DNA from: Ferribacterium limneticum
GTDB lineage: Bacteria > Pseudomonadota > Gammaproteobacteria > Burkholderiales > Rhodocyclaceae
Direction: 5' to 3'
Length of the DNA: 64,000 nt
Assembly (NCBI RefSeq): GCF_020510565.1
Contig: NZ_CP075189.1
Coordinates: 2,712,501-2,776,500 of the forward strand
The translations under genes were made by a program, and so were the position numbers. Below are positions 1 to 7,694 of this stretch, one piece after another. Numbering within the stretch: the first letter of the stretch is position 1; each line of letters starts with the position of its first letter. A model generated the notes under the pieces. The model saw only the letters and a list, made by a program, of their open reading frames with translations. It was not told where the DNA came from and made no database searches.

Positions 1-12
1 CCTGCCAAAGCA

Positions 13-714
13 TCAGTTTTCCTTGCCTTGGGGATGATGTGGCTTGACCCGATCGGCCAGGCCACTGAGCCCACCGGCCGCAATTTGCCGCAACAGGTCG
101 GTGGTGGCATGCGTCAAATGCAGGCTGGCTTCAAGCTGCGAGCGTCCCGCTACGCCAATCTGTTGTGTGAGATCGCCAAGGGTTTCCTGCAACTGTCGGC
201 CGACCGCAGAACCATGAATGCGACTGTGTTCGGCCAGATCGGCGAAAATTTTCCCTATCGCGTCCTTGGCACCCGCGGCGGAGCTTTGCAGCGTTTCCAC
301 GAACATCGCCTCCAGGCTTTCCAGGTCGGCGCGAGCTCGTGTCAGATCCTCGTTGGAAAAGGACTGTGCCCGCCCCACCGCTTCCTGCAATGCCAGCTTG
401 GACGCTTCGGCTACTTGTGCCAGCCCCGCATCCAACCCGGCGACGGCCTGTCCGAGGCGCGTCCGTGTCGCGTCGAGTTGGGCCGCCGACTGGCTAAACG
501 CCTTTTCGGTACCATCCCTCGCCCCACGTAGTGCGGCACTCGCAATTTGTCCCACCGACTCCATATCAAGCGTGTGTTTGCTGATCATTTGTATGGTGAG
601 ACCACGCACCATTTCCTGCACATCATGGCCCTGCTCGACGGCACGGCGTACATCAGCCTCAAACTTGGCGGCATCGATGTTGCCGCCAGTGGCATTACCG
701 GATTCTATTTGCAT
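13..714 (-). CDS. Phasin-like conserved hypothetical protein (DUF6781-like)
   Basis: The protein is about 233 residues, almost wholly alpha-helical, Ala/Gln/Leu-rich, with no signal peptide, no membrane segment and no catalytic motif. Helical, amphipathic proteins of this kind sit beside PHA genes, and here a broken phasin gene and a broken PHA synthase end lie just upstream, so a granule-associated or structural role is inferred. I chose the ATG at 714 because a purine-rich AGAGGAAG precedes it, whereas the longer reading frame to 771 has no ribosome binding site and begins in the PHA synthase remnant's trailer. The DUF assignment is from memory of the family and is uncertain; the gene itself looks real. 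Confidence 0.75.
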   Translation of the reverse strand: MQIESGNATGGNIDAAKFEADVRRAVEQGHDVQEMVRGLTIQMISKHTLDMESVGQIASAALRGARDGTEKAFSQSAAQLDATRTRLGQAVAGLDAGLAQVAEASKLALQEAVGRAQSFSNEDLTRARADLESLEAMFVETLQSSAAGAKDAIGKIFADLAEHSRIHGSAVGRQLQETLGDLTQQIGVAGRSQLEASLHLTHATTDLLRQIAAGGLSGLADRVKPHHPQGKEN

Positions 715-795
715 AATGCACTTCCTCTCGAGTTGGTGAACGGGTCTGTTTGTTGGAATACATGCGATCAATAATGGCGGCGTGGCAGCGATCCT

Positions 796-1090
796 CTATT
801 TCTGGAACACGTATCGGCCCGGTGCATCGCCTAGCACCAGGTATTGGCCGGCTGTAGCCCGCATTTTGCGTGGCACAGTGGATTCCGCCGAGCGGGCCTT
901 GAGCCAGTGTGCGCCATTCCAGCCACCAGGAACCTTCCTTGACTGGCGTGGCAGTCATCCAGCCGTCCGGCGCCATGTAGGCATCTCCACCCAGGCTAGT
1001 GCAGATGCGATAGTGGTGGAGGGGATGGCCGGGTTCGCTGACAATACCGGGATTGTGACCACCGCTTGTTAGAACGAAAATCATTTGCTG
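796..1090 (-). pseudogene. Remnant of the PHA synthase (PhaC) C-terminus
   Basis: The frame ending near 900 reads FVLTSGGHNPGIVSEPGHP followed by a GSWW motif, which is the characteristic C-terminal segment of polyhydroxyalkanoate synthase. After the Trp-rich motif the homology moves to another frame, which ends in a VLGDAPGRYVFQK-type tail and a stop at 796-798, so there is at least one frameshift. The catalytic Cys/Asp domain is absent: only the last 90 or so residues survive. It directly abuts the truncated phasin, which suggests that one deletion removed the rest of phaC. No function is expected. Confidence 0.8.
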
Positions 1091-1091
1091 G

Positions 1092-1370
1092 TCAAGCGAT
1101 TTCGAAAACGCTGCGCGAGCACGCTACGGCCCGGTCAGCTGCTGCGTTCGATAGCGCGCCGGACAGGGAAGCGGTTTCCTGCGGATTTTGGGTGGTTAGC
1201 AGAGCGCGAGCATTTTGGGCGCCATCATCGAGCACCACGCGAATTGTTTCGAAACTTAAAGCCACCAGACGCTGAGTAGTAGCAAATCCCGTGTGCGCTG
1301 CTGACATCGGGGCGCCAACGGTTGAGTTGCTGGCAGTAACCAGTAGTTCCCTACTATTGTTAGTGGACAC
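1092..1370 (-). pseudogene. Truncated phasin (N-terminal half)
   Basis: The 92-residue reading frame resembles the N-terminal half of granule-associated phasins of the Phasin_2 type (a segment reading LVALSFETIRVVLDDGAQNARALL, split here as LVALSFETIRVVLD and GAQNARALL, then a SRSVFEIA segment). Family members are usually about 180-200 residues, so the C-terminal half is missing. The stop at 1092 is followed within a few bases by the PHA synthase C-terminal sequence in another frame. I read this as a deletion scar joining phaP to the end of phaC. A short protein could still be made, but normal granule function is doubtful. Confidence 0.7.
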
Positions 1371-1451
1371 TTCCAGCTCCTAGCAGTTGGTTAAGAAAAC
1401 TCCCGCTCCTTGGAACAAAGTACACAGCGCTACAACAGGATTATCGTCATA

Positions 1452-1477
1452 CTAATCCATCAGTTGTTTGATTAGTG
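1452..1477. promoter_or_regulatory. Inverted repeat between divergent genes (possible TetR operator)
   Basis: ACTAATC at 1452-1458 is mirrored by GATTAGT at 1471-1477, with 12 bases between them. It lies in the divergent spacer between the phasin remnant and the TetR gene at 1551, the usual place for an autoregulatory operator. Binding is inferred from position and symmetry only. Confidence 0.4.
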
Positions 1478-1550
1478 TCAACAAGCTAGAGTGCACTGGT
1501 GAATCATTTCTATCCCTATTCTTTTCACGAACCATTCATTACCAAATACG

Positions 1551-2249
1551 ATGCCGCGTGCTACCGCAATAAATACACTGGCCGTATCTCGCCGCCCTGG
1601 GCGCCCGAAGGGATTTGATTCGACCTGCCGCGACAAATTGTTGGCTGTGGCACTTTCGTCTTTTGCCCGCCACGGCTTTGACGGTGTCAGCTTGCGGACC
1701 ATCGCCAGCACAGCAGGTTTTGATGTATCAATGCTTGCTCATCATTTCGGGTCCAAGGCAGACTTATGGCGTACGGTTGTTGATGAAGTTGCTCAGAAGC
1801 ATCAAACCTTACAGCTTGAACTCAATGAACTGAAGTCTGCAGACCAACCTTTAGTAAGACGCGTCACATCGCTTCTGGATAGGATGGTTGATCATTTGGC
1901 AGACCAACCGGAAACTATCCTGTTCATTACGCGCGAAATCTCAGCCCCCAGCGAGCGACTCGATTACCTTGTTGAACATTTGATCCGTCCCGGCTCTGAG
2001 ATTTGTGTTCCCTTGTGGCGCGAAGCGATGGATGCCGGCTTGCTGCGACCGTCAAACCCTGTGGTGCTACACGTGGGATTGTTCAGCGGGGTCGCTATGA
2101 TTCTTTCCTCTCGGCACATCATTGCGCGACTTGGAGGAGGAGATGTTGGTATCGAGCAACTTAAGACTGAAATACATGCATCTTTGCTCGGTAATGTAAC
2201 GGCCGATTGTCCTTGTAGTTCAAGCCTCCCGCCTTCGGGCAAGCTATAA
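1551..2249 (+). CDS. TetR family transcriptional regulator
   Basis: The 232-residue protein has an N-terminal helix-turn-helix of the TetR type at about residues 25-70 (a segment reading VSLRTIASTAGFDVSMLAHHF followed by GSKADLW; the first part is VSLRTIASTAG). The rest is helical and should hold the ligand-binding and dimer interface, which gives no clue to the ligand. An inverted repeat about 75 bases upstream is a candidate autoregulatory site. The C-terminal 10-15 residues run into the IS3 remnant that lies on the other strand, so the natural end of the protein may have been replaced. Confidence 0.85.
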   Translation: MPRATAINTLAVSRRPGRPKGFDSTCRDKLLAVALSSFARHGFDGVSLRTIASTAGFDVSMLAHHFGSKADLWRTVVDEVAQKHQTLQLELNELKSADQPLVRRVTSLLDRMVDHLADQPETILFITREISAPSERLDYLVEHLIRPGSEICVPLWREAMDAGLLRPSNPVVLHVGLFSGVAMILSSRHIIARLGGGDVGIEQLKTEIHASLLGNVTADCPCSSSLPPSGKL

Positions 2250-2372
2250 CCCTTGAGCCATTCGTAGAGACGGTACTGCAAGCCGCCAATACGATTGGCT
2301 ACAGCTGCCACGCTCGGTTACCTGCTTGACTGCCGCAATCTTGAATTCTTCCGGGTAAAGCTTGTTGCTCAT
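2245..2372 (-). pseudogene. IS3-family transposase OrfA remnant
   Basis: The minus strand from 2372 begins MSNKLYPEEFKIAAVKQVTE, a typical IS3-family OrfA start. It then continues in a second frame as AVANRIGGLQYRLYEWLKGY, matching the usual helix-turn-helix region. The frameshift and the missing orfB show it is dead. It overlaps the end of the TetR gene on the opposite strand. Confidence 0.75.
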
Positions 2373-2536
2373 AAGTTCTCCATTCTAAGCCTTCGGAGCG
2401 ATTACAAGTTCCGTGGCGATTCAGGTACCCTCTCCGTCATCACGTAGGAAGACAATCCGGACAGTGCTATTTTGACCTTCCCGGACAACAGACTTGAACT
2501 GCCTGCCACTTCCCGACAACACCCATTGCCAAGACG

Positions 2537-3019
2537 ATGACCATCACAACTAAACCCCGTACGATCGCACCACTTCTGAGTCGCCATTCGATGCAGCGCC
2601 TGCCCATTCAGGTATTGCTTGCCTGCCTGCTCGCAGTCGGCCATGCGCAGGCGGACAACAGCCAGCTAGTCGTCAACCTGCTTGGCGTCCGCAACGAAAC
2701 CGGCAATCTGCGCGCCTCCCTCTATCGGGAACCGGAAACCTTCCGCAAGGAAGACAAGGCACTGAAGGTCATTTCCCTGCCGGCGGCAAAGGGAGACTCG
2801 AAATTCGTATTCGACAGCCTGCCGCTGGGCCGCTACGCCGTGATGGTCTATCACGACGAGAACGCCGACCAGAAACTGAACCTGCGATTCGGCATGTTCC
2901 CGACCGAAGGCTATGGCTTGTCCAACAATCCGAAAGTAATGGGACCGCCCAAATTCGCCGACAGCGCCTTCGAGGTCGCCGGACCTGAGACATCGATCGA
3001 CATCAAGCTTGCTTATTAG
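2537..3019 (+). CDS. DUF2141 family secreted protein
   Basis: A protein of up to 160 residues with a hydrophobic signal segment (MQRLPIQVLLACLLAVGHA then an AQA-like cleavage site) followed by a beta-rich domain with the DUF2141 pattern (SLPLGRYAVMVYHDENADQK is the most conserved part). The signal peptide fits better if translation begins at the ATG at 2591, giving 142 residues; neither ATG has a strong ribosome binding site. Proteins of this family are periplasmic and of unknown function, often near carotenoid or lipid genes. No operon partner is visible here. Confidence 0.8.
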   Translation: MTITTKPRTIAPLLSRHSMQRLPIQVLLACLLAVGHAQADNSQLVVNLLGVRNETGNLRASLYREPETFRKEDKALKVISLPAAKGDSKFVFDSLPLGRYAVMVYHDENADQKLNLRFGMFPTEGYGLSNNPKVMGPPKFADSAFEVAGPETSIDIKLAY

Positions 3020-3453
3020 CGTGCTGTCGATGGACTCTCCCAACATTGTAAAGCGATGGGTTGTTCGTTTTTCGGAAGCAGCGTGCAGGAATTTATCCGG
3101 TCTACTGCGGTGCGCATCGGCACTGGCCCTGATGACATTCGCTCCGCGGAAGCCTTGGCCTTGTCTTGGCCAAACACATTACCAGGCTGCTTCCACGTCG
3201 ATCCGAACCTTTCTCCCATGAACTCATGTCGCTTGCAGCTCTCAGGTGTGGATCTTTCTGATGAATCGCTTGAACAAGGCGAGCGTCAGCTTGCCACTTG
3301 ATATTCGGTCCCTCGAGACAGCCCCCCATAAATGACAATTGCATTATCGGAGACTAGGGCAATGGCCGCCATATTGGCGCAGCTCAGTGCCTTGAGCGCC
3401 TCTACCCAGATGCTATTGCGACCGCCACCCTGCCCTCTCGTTAGCCGCAATTC

Positions 3454-3595
3454 CTAGCGGGTGCCGTGAATCAGCAAGGTGCACAGAGTGACATCGCCGC
3501 GCTTGCTGATCGCACCGAGCTTCGTCTTGCCGGTGCTGGAATTCTGCCGTAGCGTCAGACCCAGCCAGGCGACGAGCCGGCTGACAGGCTTTAGG
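3454..3595 (-). pseudogene. IS110-family transposase C-terminal fragment
   Basis: The minus strand encodes a stretch reading LVAWLGLTLRQNSSTGKTK followed by LGAISKRGDVTLCTLLIHG, the typical C-terminal transposase part (Transposase_20) of IS110 elements. Only about 45 residues survive and nothing of the N-terminal catalytic part is nearby, so it is a relic. Confidence 0.75.
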
Positions 3596-3740
3596 TCAAG
3601 GCCGATATCTTGCGGTCGTAAGCAACCTGCCCTTCGCCGTCGTTGCCGACGACAGGCAGGAGCGCCTGGGTGGTGAGATTGCCGTTGGCTTCCTGGGTGC
3701 CGACCAGCCGGCCGGATAGGTCGTAGATGTAGCGGGGCAA
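3596..3740 (-). pseudogene. Rhs/YD-repeat fragment
   Basis: The minus strand reads RYIYDLSGRLVGTQEANGN followed by LTTQALLPVVGNDGEGQVAY, which fits the YD/Rhs repeat pattern of polymorphic toxin shells. It joins the IS110 fragment directly, in the same direction. It is far too short to be functional and is probably debris of an insertion or deletion. Confidence 0.6.
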
Positions 3741-4317
3741 CCAAAACGGAAATGCTACGGTCAACTGGAAAAAATAGGCGAAAAGGGGTGGCGGTTGGCA
3801 TCCGTGGTGCGCGCACTAATATCAGCCCAGCTACATCACCTAAGGGTTGTAGATGACCATGAATGCATCCTGCTCCCCTGCGGCTGGACAGTTCGGAAAC
3901 GCTAATTTCGCGTGAAGCCATCACGATGCTGAGCGCTTGCAGGTGGCAAACGACCGAACAGCCTTGAGCCGAAGACGCAACCAGCGCCATACTGCAAGGG
4001 CTTTCTGTGGACATCGTGTCTGCACAGCCTTCAGTGGCGACTCCTGTTGCCCTGGAGTCCAGCCTCGCTGGCGTCGCAGTCGTTACCTGCCCTCCTCAGT
4101 CCCCCGGCTTCGACCGGGTCCGGTCATTACCATGACCCAGTGTCTATTTCAGCCGACTTGCTGACCGTTGCGCTGCCGCACGACCTTTGGGTCATTCGGC
4201 AGTGAGCTAAGGCCCCGTTTCGCAAGAAATGCTAGCCTTCCGTACCGCATCTGCCGCCAGGCAGGTGTTGAGCCGCGCCGCCGCCATGGCAGCGTATCCC
4301 GAATGGGGAACTCCAAG

Positions 4318-4365
4318 TTCCCCGCCAGGGATCGGTGTTCCCTTTCATTTCCGAAGGAGAACACC
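4318..4365 (+). promoter_or_regulatory. Shared leader, copy 1
   Basis: A GGGATCGGTGTTCCC core (partly self-complementary GGGA/TCCC) is followed by a pyrimidine stretch and a GAAGGAGAACACC ribosome binding site ending at the start codon. Closely similar arrangements occur ahead of the genes at 5096, 5856 and 6819, so a common regulatory or translational signal is inferred. Confidence 0.55.
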
Positions 4366-4539
4366 ATGTTCGCACTCCCCGTATCCAGAGTATCGTGCCC
4401 GATCGCCGTACTGCTGGGTGGTTCCGGGCGTCCCCGGCCCACCTCGCGCACGTCGACCGTACCGGCGCTTCTGAAGCCGCAGCCGCCCGCCACACAGCGT
4501 TCGGCCCGCAGCCTTGAGCATCGCGAAATTGGAGGCTGA
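4366..4539 (+). CDS. Small hypothetical protein
   Basis: The 57-residue Pro/Arg/Ser-rich reading frame starts at an ATG with a very good ribosome binding site (GAAGGAG) in the shared leader. It ends in a TGA that overlaps the ATG of the next gene, with GGAGG inside its last codons serving that gene. No family is recognised. It may be a real small protein or mainly a translated leader that couples to the gene at 4539; low-complexity composition favours the latter. Confidence 0.45.
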   Translation: MFALPVSRVSCPIAVLLGGSGRPRPTSRTSTVPALLKPQPPATQRSARSLEHREIGG

Positions 4540-4751
4540 TGATGTCAATCGGCCTCTACCGCCGGCGCATCGCCGCCACCGTGGTTCAGTTGGCCAAGGA
4601 CGACCCTGTCCTGGTCAAGGAAGTCATCGCCCGCTTGCGAGAGTCGGGCGAGATCGAAGTCGGCGACCTAGTCTATCTGGACCGGATCGCCGACCGTTGG
4701 ATTCGGATTGCCGAGGGCAACGACAAGGCCGGGGCATCAGCGCACCCGTAG
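4539..4751 (+). CDS. Small hypothetical protein of the integrative element
   Basis: The 70-residue protein begins at one of two adjacent ATG codons right behind GGAGG and overlaps the preceding stop by one base. It is mixed charged with a clear helical pattern (IAATVVQLAKDDPVLVKEVI, then an ELGDLVYLDRIADRWIR-like segment), resembling small accessory proteins found in betaproteobacterial integrative elements. There is no motif on which to base a function. Translational coupling to the upstream frame is likely. Its end overlaps the convergent small gene at 4737. Confidence 0.6.
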   Translation: MMSIGLYRRRIAATVVQLAKDDPVLVKEVIARLRESGEIEVGDLVYLDRIADRWIRIAEGNDKAGASAHP

Positions 4752-4967
4752 CAAGCGTGCGGGTAGTGGGATGCCCTTGGCGTTCGCCATTTCCACAGCA
4801 ATCTTTTCCAGGAGATCGGGACGTTCATCGTTCAGTGTATCGGTCCATTGGGCCAATGCCTGTTCGATGTCGTCCTGCGTTCGCGCCCCGTCGAAGTCGA
4901 GACCGAGTTTTCGGTAAGCCTCAATTTCGTCGGGCGTGAACCGAAGTGCTTTGCCTGCACGCAGCAT
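4737..4967 (-). CDS. Small hypothetical protein
   Basis: The 76-residue acidic helical protein is read on the minus strand from the ATG at 4967, which has GGAAGGAG eight bases upstream; the longer frame to 5003 has no such site. A segment LRFTPDEIEAYRKLGLDFDG is reminiscent of regulatory or phage-like small proteins, but I do not recognise a family. It converges with the gene at 4539 and overlaps its last 15 bases. Its opposite orientation in a run of plus-strand genes is the odd feature. Confidence 0.6.
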   Translation of the reverse strand: MLRAGKALRFTPDEIEAYRKLGLDFDGARTQDDIEQALAQWTDTLNDERPDLLEKIAVEMANAKGIPLPARLLRVR

Positions 4968-5047
4968 GCTGTGGGCTCCTTCCAATCTGTGGGCGTTCAG
5001 CATAGCCCAGCCGCAGACCCGCGCAACCCAGGGGAGTCCACCGCCTC

Positions 5048-5095
5048 TCCGACCAGGGACAGGTGTTCCCTCTATTTCACCTTGGAGAAAACACC
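5048..5095 (+). promoter_or_regulatory. Shared leader, copy 2
   Basis: An AGGGACAGGTGTTCCCT core followed by TCACCTTGGAGAAAACACC just before the start codon at 5096. It matches the leader at 4318 in order, spacing and the ACACC-ATG junction. Confidence 0.55.
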
Positions 5096-5533
5096 ATGTC
5101 TCTTGAAAAACCCCGTCCTCGCACGAGACGCACCAGCATCGAGTCCGAGGAAGAGCGTGCCTGGATTGGCTTCTATCGGCGTGTCGGCCACGATCCTGCG
5201 ATCGCCACCGAAGTCATGACCCAACTCGAGTCCGATCCCGAAATGAAGCGCACCCATCTTGCTCTGTACCTGTGCTGCAAGGAATCCTTGCGCCGGCACA
5301 AGGCGCGCCAAGCGCGCGACCAACGGATCGGACAGTTCGCCCGTTGGCTCTGCCATGGCATGTTCGTCCAGCCCTGGCAAAGTCTGCTGGCTGGACTACA
5401 TCGTGGCAGCGACCTCGCTGTCGAATGCCTACCCGAAGCGGCCGAGGAACCGGCCGTAGCCCAAGTTCGCCGCCTGGCTCGCGAAGCTGAGTTCGCCACT
5501 GCACGCACGGCCTTCAAGCAGCAGGCATCCTGA
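5096..5533 (+). CDS. Hypothetical protein of the integrative element
   Basis: The 145-residue, strongly basic protein is helical, with a Cys-containing central region (HLALYLCCKESLRRHKARQA). The start is fixed by GGAG in the shared leader. No family is recognised; similar basic helical proteins are accessory genes in ICE-type elements. The stop lies against a second reading frame (5530-5748) that has no good start codon of its own, so the two may once have been one protein or may be translated by re-initiation or frameshifting. Confidence 0.65.
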   Translation: MSLEKPRPRTRRTSIESEEERAWIGFYRRVGHDPAIATEVMTQLESDPEMKRTHLALYLCCKESLRRHKARQARDQRIGQFARWLCHGMFVQPWQSLLAGLHRGSDLAVECLPEAAEEPAVAQVRRLAREAEFATARTAFKQQAS

Positions 5534-5748
5534 ACGCCGTCGAAGCGCAAGCCAACCGGGCCATCGTTCAGGAACTTCGCATCATCAAGAAAGAAGTCCT
5601 GCAACTACACCCGTCCTTGAACCCGGATGACCAGGAACATGCAGTGGCTCTGCTGCTGAAGCTGGACCACCTGCTGCCCGACCAACTCGTCATCGCCGAC
5701 GAGACGGCGCCCGACCAAGGCCGCCGGCCAGTAGCCCAAGTAGCCTGA
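5530..5748 (+). CDS. Reading frame without a standard start, downstream of the 145-residue protein
   Basis: From the CTG at 5530 there is a clean frame of 72 codons with good coding character (a segment AIVQELRIIKKEVLQLHPSL and then LLKLDHLLPDQLVIADE), ending at 5748. No ATG, GTG or TTG with a ribosome binding site starts it near its beginning. It overlaps the previous stop by four bases. It could be translated from the CTG by coupling, by a +1/-1 slip from the upstream gene, or it is the 3' half of a frameshifted gene. Confidence 0.45.
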   Translation: MNAVEAQANRAIVQELRIIKKEVLQLHPSLNPDDQEHAVALLLKLDHLLPDQLVIADETAPDQGRRPVAQVA

Positions 5749-5807
5749 AGCACGCTCCGACGCCCGCCATTCCCGGGTTTACAGAACGATCCAACTCCGC
5801 TGCGGGG

Positions 5808-5855
5808 CCCCGGCCCCCAGGGTCGGGTTCCGCACCGTTTCGAGAGGAACCTGAC
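5808..5855 (+). promoter_or_regulatory. Shared leader, copy 3
   Basis: A CCCCAGGGTCGGGTTCCGC core and a GAGAGGAACCTGAC ribosome binding region precede the ATG at 5856. It is more diverged than copies 1, 2 and 4 but has the same order of elements. Confidence 0.45.
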
Positions 5856-6527
5856 ATGAACAAAATCCGCATCAATCCCGAGCAACAACTTTACGTGATC
5901 GATTGCGGCGAAGGCTATACTTGCTTTGGCTTTGCCAACGCCCGCGACCACGTCAATCAGATCGCCCAAAAGTTGGGCAGGCCTGACTTGGCATTCACCG
6001 ACGAGGACTATGCGACCCTTGCCGGCTACGAAAAGTACTGTAATGCCGTCCACGCCTGGGGCCAGTCGCCCCTGACGCGCACGACCTACTTCGATCCCGG
6101 CACCGATCAAAAAGCCGCCAAGACCCTGGAATCCTGCCGCGCCCAGGAGCGCAAGATACGCCTGATTACGGGCGAAACTCGCACCGGCGAACCCTGGCTC
6201 GAGGAGCATGATGTCGTTGGTCGGATCGGCCGCTCTATCGGAACACTGAAAGTTCCGCTCTTGATCGAATCTGGCGAGCACGGCGGCAGCGCCATCCTGT
6301 GTACCAGCATTCTCGGCATCGTGGATTGGGCATCCGGCAACTTTCTGTACCGCCATCCCGGCTACCGCGAAGCGGATCTGAGCATCAAACCTTCCGACGC
6401 TGCCGAACGGCCCTGGGACGTCCTGCGAAAAGGGGAGATCGTCGCGAGTTTCCGGGACATCGGGAAAGCCGGCGCCTACGTCGCTTTCATGCGAGGTGCG
6501 ACGATCGAACCCCGCATCTTTCAATGA
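5856..6527 (+). CDS. Hypothetical protein of the integrative element
   Basis: The 223-residue soluble protein has mixed alpha/beta character, with no signal peptide and no known catalytic motif. The start follows AGAGGAA in the shared leader. The N-terminal part (MNKIRINPEQQLYVIDCGEG) looks like a small fold of its own, and the C-terminal half contains an ASFRDIGKAGAYVAFMRGAT segment. Proteins like this occur in ICE accessory regions as conserved hypotheticals; I do not recognise a function. It lies between the small basic gene and the RadC-like gene, all on the plus strand. Confidence 0.7.
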   Translation: MNKIRINPEQQLYVIDCGEGYTCFGFANARDHVNQIAQKLGRPDLAFTDEDYATLAGYEKYCNAVHAWGQSPLTRTTYFDPGTDQKAAKTLESCRAQERKIRLITGETRTGEPWLEEHDVVGRIGRSIGTLKVPLLIESGEHGGSAILCTSILGIVDWASGNFLYRHPGYREADLSIKPSDAAERPWDVLRKGEIVASFRDIGKAGAYVAFMRGATIEPRIFQ

Positions 6528-6818
6528 GGTAGCGCTGACCACCGACACCCTGCATAAGCTGGTCGGATTCGGGCCGCTTGTGCATGGCATTTGCTATCGT
6601 CCGTTGAAGCGATATATCCAATGCTGGAAACTGAGCGGGCTGATAGACATTCCATCGTGGAATGTTGCCTGGCCCCAGGCCGGCGTCGCAGTCGATACCT
6701 GCCTCAACCATCGTGTCGGCCGATGTTGCTACATTCGTCCGCACATTCATCCCAAGCGGGGACTCTGTCCCCGTCGGGATCGGCGTTCCCGCTTCGCCTA
6801 CTTGTAGAGGAGAACGTC
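6528..6818 (+). promoter_or_regulatory. Long leader of the RadC-like gene (shared leader, copy 4)
   Basis: This non-coding stretch contains a 22-base element GGCGTCGCAGTCGATACCTG at 6682-6703 that matches 4070-4091 with one difference, each preceded by a CTGG...CCAG hairpin-like sequence. Near the end come GGGGACTCTGTCCCC, a small perfect hairpin, then GGGATCGGCGTTCCC and a TAGAGGAGAACGTC ribosome binding site. Common control with the gene at 4366 is inferred. Confidence 0.6.
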
Positions 6819-7400
6819 ATGAATATGTCTGCCCTGTCCCGTGCCGACCTGGTCAGCGAACTGCTGTCACCTCCGGTTTGCACGTCGAGTGAGCACCGCT
6901 GGCATGTCAGTGATGCCGTGGGCACCACTGGCACGGAAGGTAAGCCCGATACCGTGCTCACCCGCCGTCTAAAGGTTGCCCGCGAGTTGCTGCTACGCGA
7001 CCTGCACGAGCAAATGCGCAGCGCTCCGATCATGTCATCGCCGCAAGTCCTGCGCGATTGGCTGCGCCTCCACTGCGCCGGGCTGGAATACGAGGTGTTC
7101 ATGGTTCTTTACCTCGATGCGCATCACCGCCTGATCGAGGCCGAAGAGTTGTTTCGGGGGACCCTGACCCAGACCTCCGTCTACCCCCGCGAAGTGGTCA
7201 AGGGCGCACTCATCCGCAACGCAGCTGCATTGGCCGTGGCTCACAACCACCCGTCGGGAGAGGCCGAGCAGTCACGTGCCGATGAAGTGCTGACGCAGAC
7301 CCTGAAATCGGCGTTGAGCCTGGTGGACGTGCGGATCATCGACCATTTTGTCGTGGCCGGCGACCAAGTACTCTCTTTTGCCGAACGAGGGCTGATGTAG
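6819..7400 (+). CDS. radC: RadC/JAB (JAMM) domain protein
   Basis: The 193-residue protein has a C-terminal MPN+/JAMM domain with the full metal motif: H142-N-H144 and D155 in a segment reading AHNHPSGEAEQSRAD. The usual N-terminal UPF0758 helix-hairpin-helix part is replaced by an unrelated 60-residue region, which is common in the versions carried by integrative elements and plasmids. Despite its name, a DNA repair role for RadC is not established; the fold predicts a zinc-dependent hydrolase, possibly an isopeptidase or nuclease-like activity. The start is chosen from the GAGGAG in the leader. Confidence 0.85.
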   Translation: MNMSALSRADLVSELLSPPVCTSSEHRWHVSDAVGTTGTEGKPDTVLTRRLKVARELLLRDLHEQMRSAPIMSSPQVLRDWLRLHCAGLEYEVFMVLYLDAHHRLIEAEELFRGTLTQTSVYPREVVKGALIRNAAALAVAHNHPSGEAEQSRADEVLTQTLKSALSLVDVRIIDHFVVAGDQVLSFAERGLM

Positions 7401-7694
7401 CACCATCCACCGCCCAACTTTTAGCCAGCCCCATTGGCTCGAAAACTCAACACCAGCTTGCAGCAGTTCATCCATTTGGCGTTCATGACACTCCTACTCA
7501 AAAGTTCATGAACAGATCCCAAGGTAGTACAGCCGCCTGCTCTCCGGAAATACCGACTATTTTTCCTTCTGATGCGAGATATCAATGAGGCGCCATAAAA
7601 TGCATTCCAGCACATTTGAGGCAGAGCGCGGGCGCGTAATCCGAAGCCGTGCGATGTCTATTCAACATAATTCTTAGGAAAGGAAAGAATCCCC
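7401..7694. other. Spacer without recognisable gene
   Basis: Short frames only. The last bases hold GGAAAGGAAAG, the ribosome binding region of the gene at 7695. No repeat or terminator was recognised. Confidence 0.5.

Larger units (their letters stand above)
3020..4365. other. Gene-poor junk region with transposase and Rhs scraps
   Basis: No convincing intact gene was found over about 1.3 kb. The reading frames here are short, lack ribosome binding sites and do not resemble families, except for the IS110 scrap and the Rhs-like scrap listed separately. The last 300 bases carry the long leader of the following small gene, including a 22-base element shared with the leader of the radC-like gene (4070-4091 against 6682-6703). 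Confidence 0.6.

Noticed and set aside
695..1084. A 129-residue minus-strand frame as a protein
   Set aside because: Its first part is the PhaC C-terminus, and the PhaC homology then moves to another frame, so this frame is only a piece of a frameshifted relic.
3454..4014. A 186-residue minus-strand frame as a real gene
   Set aside because: It joins IS110 and Rhs debris and then unrelated sequence, with no ribosome binding site.
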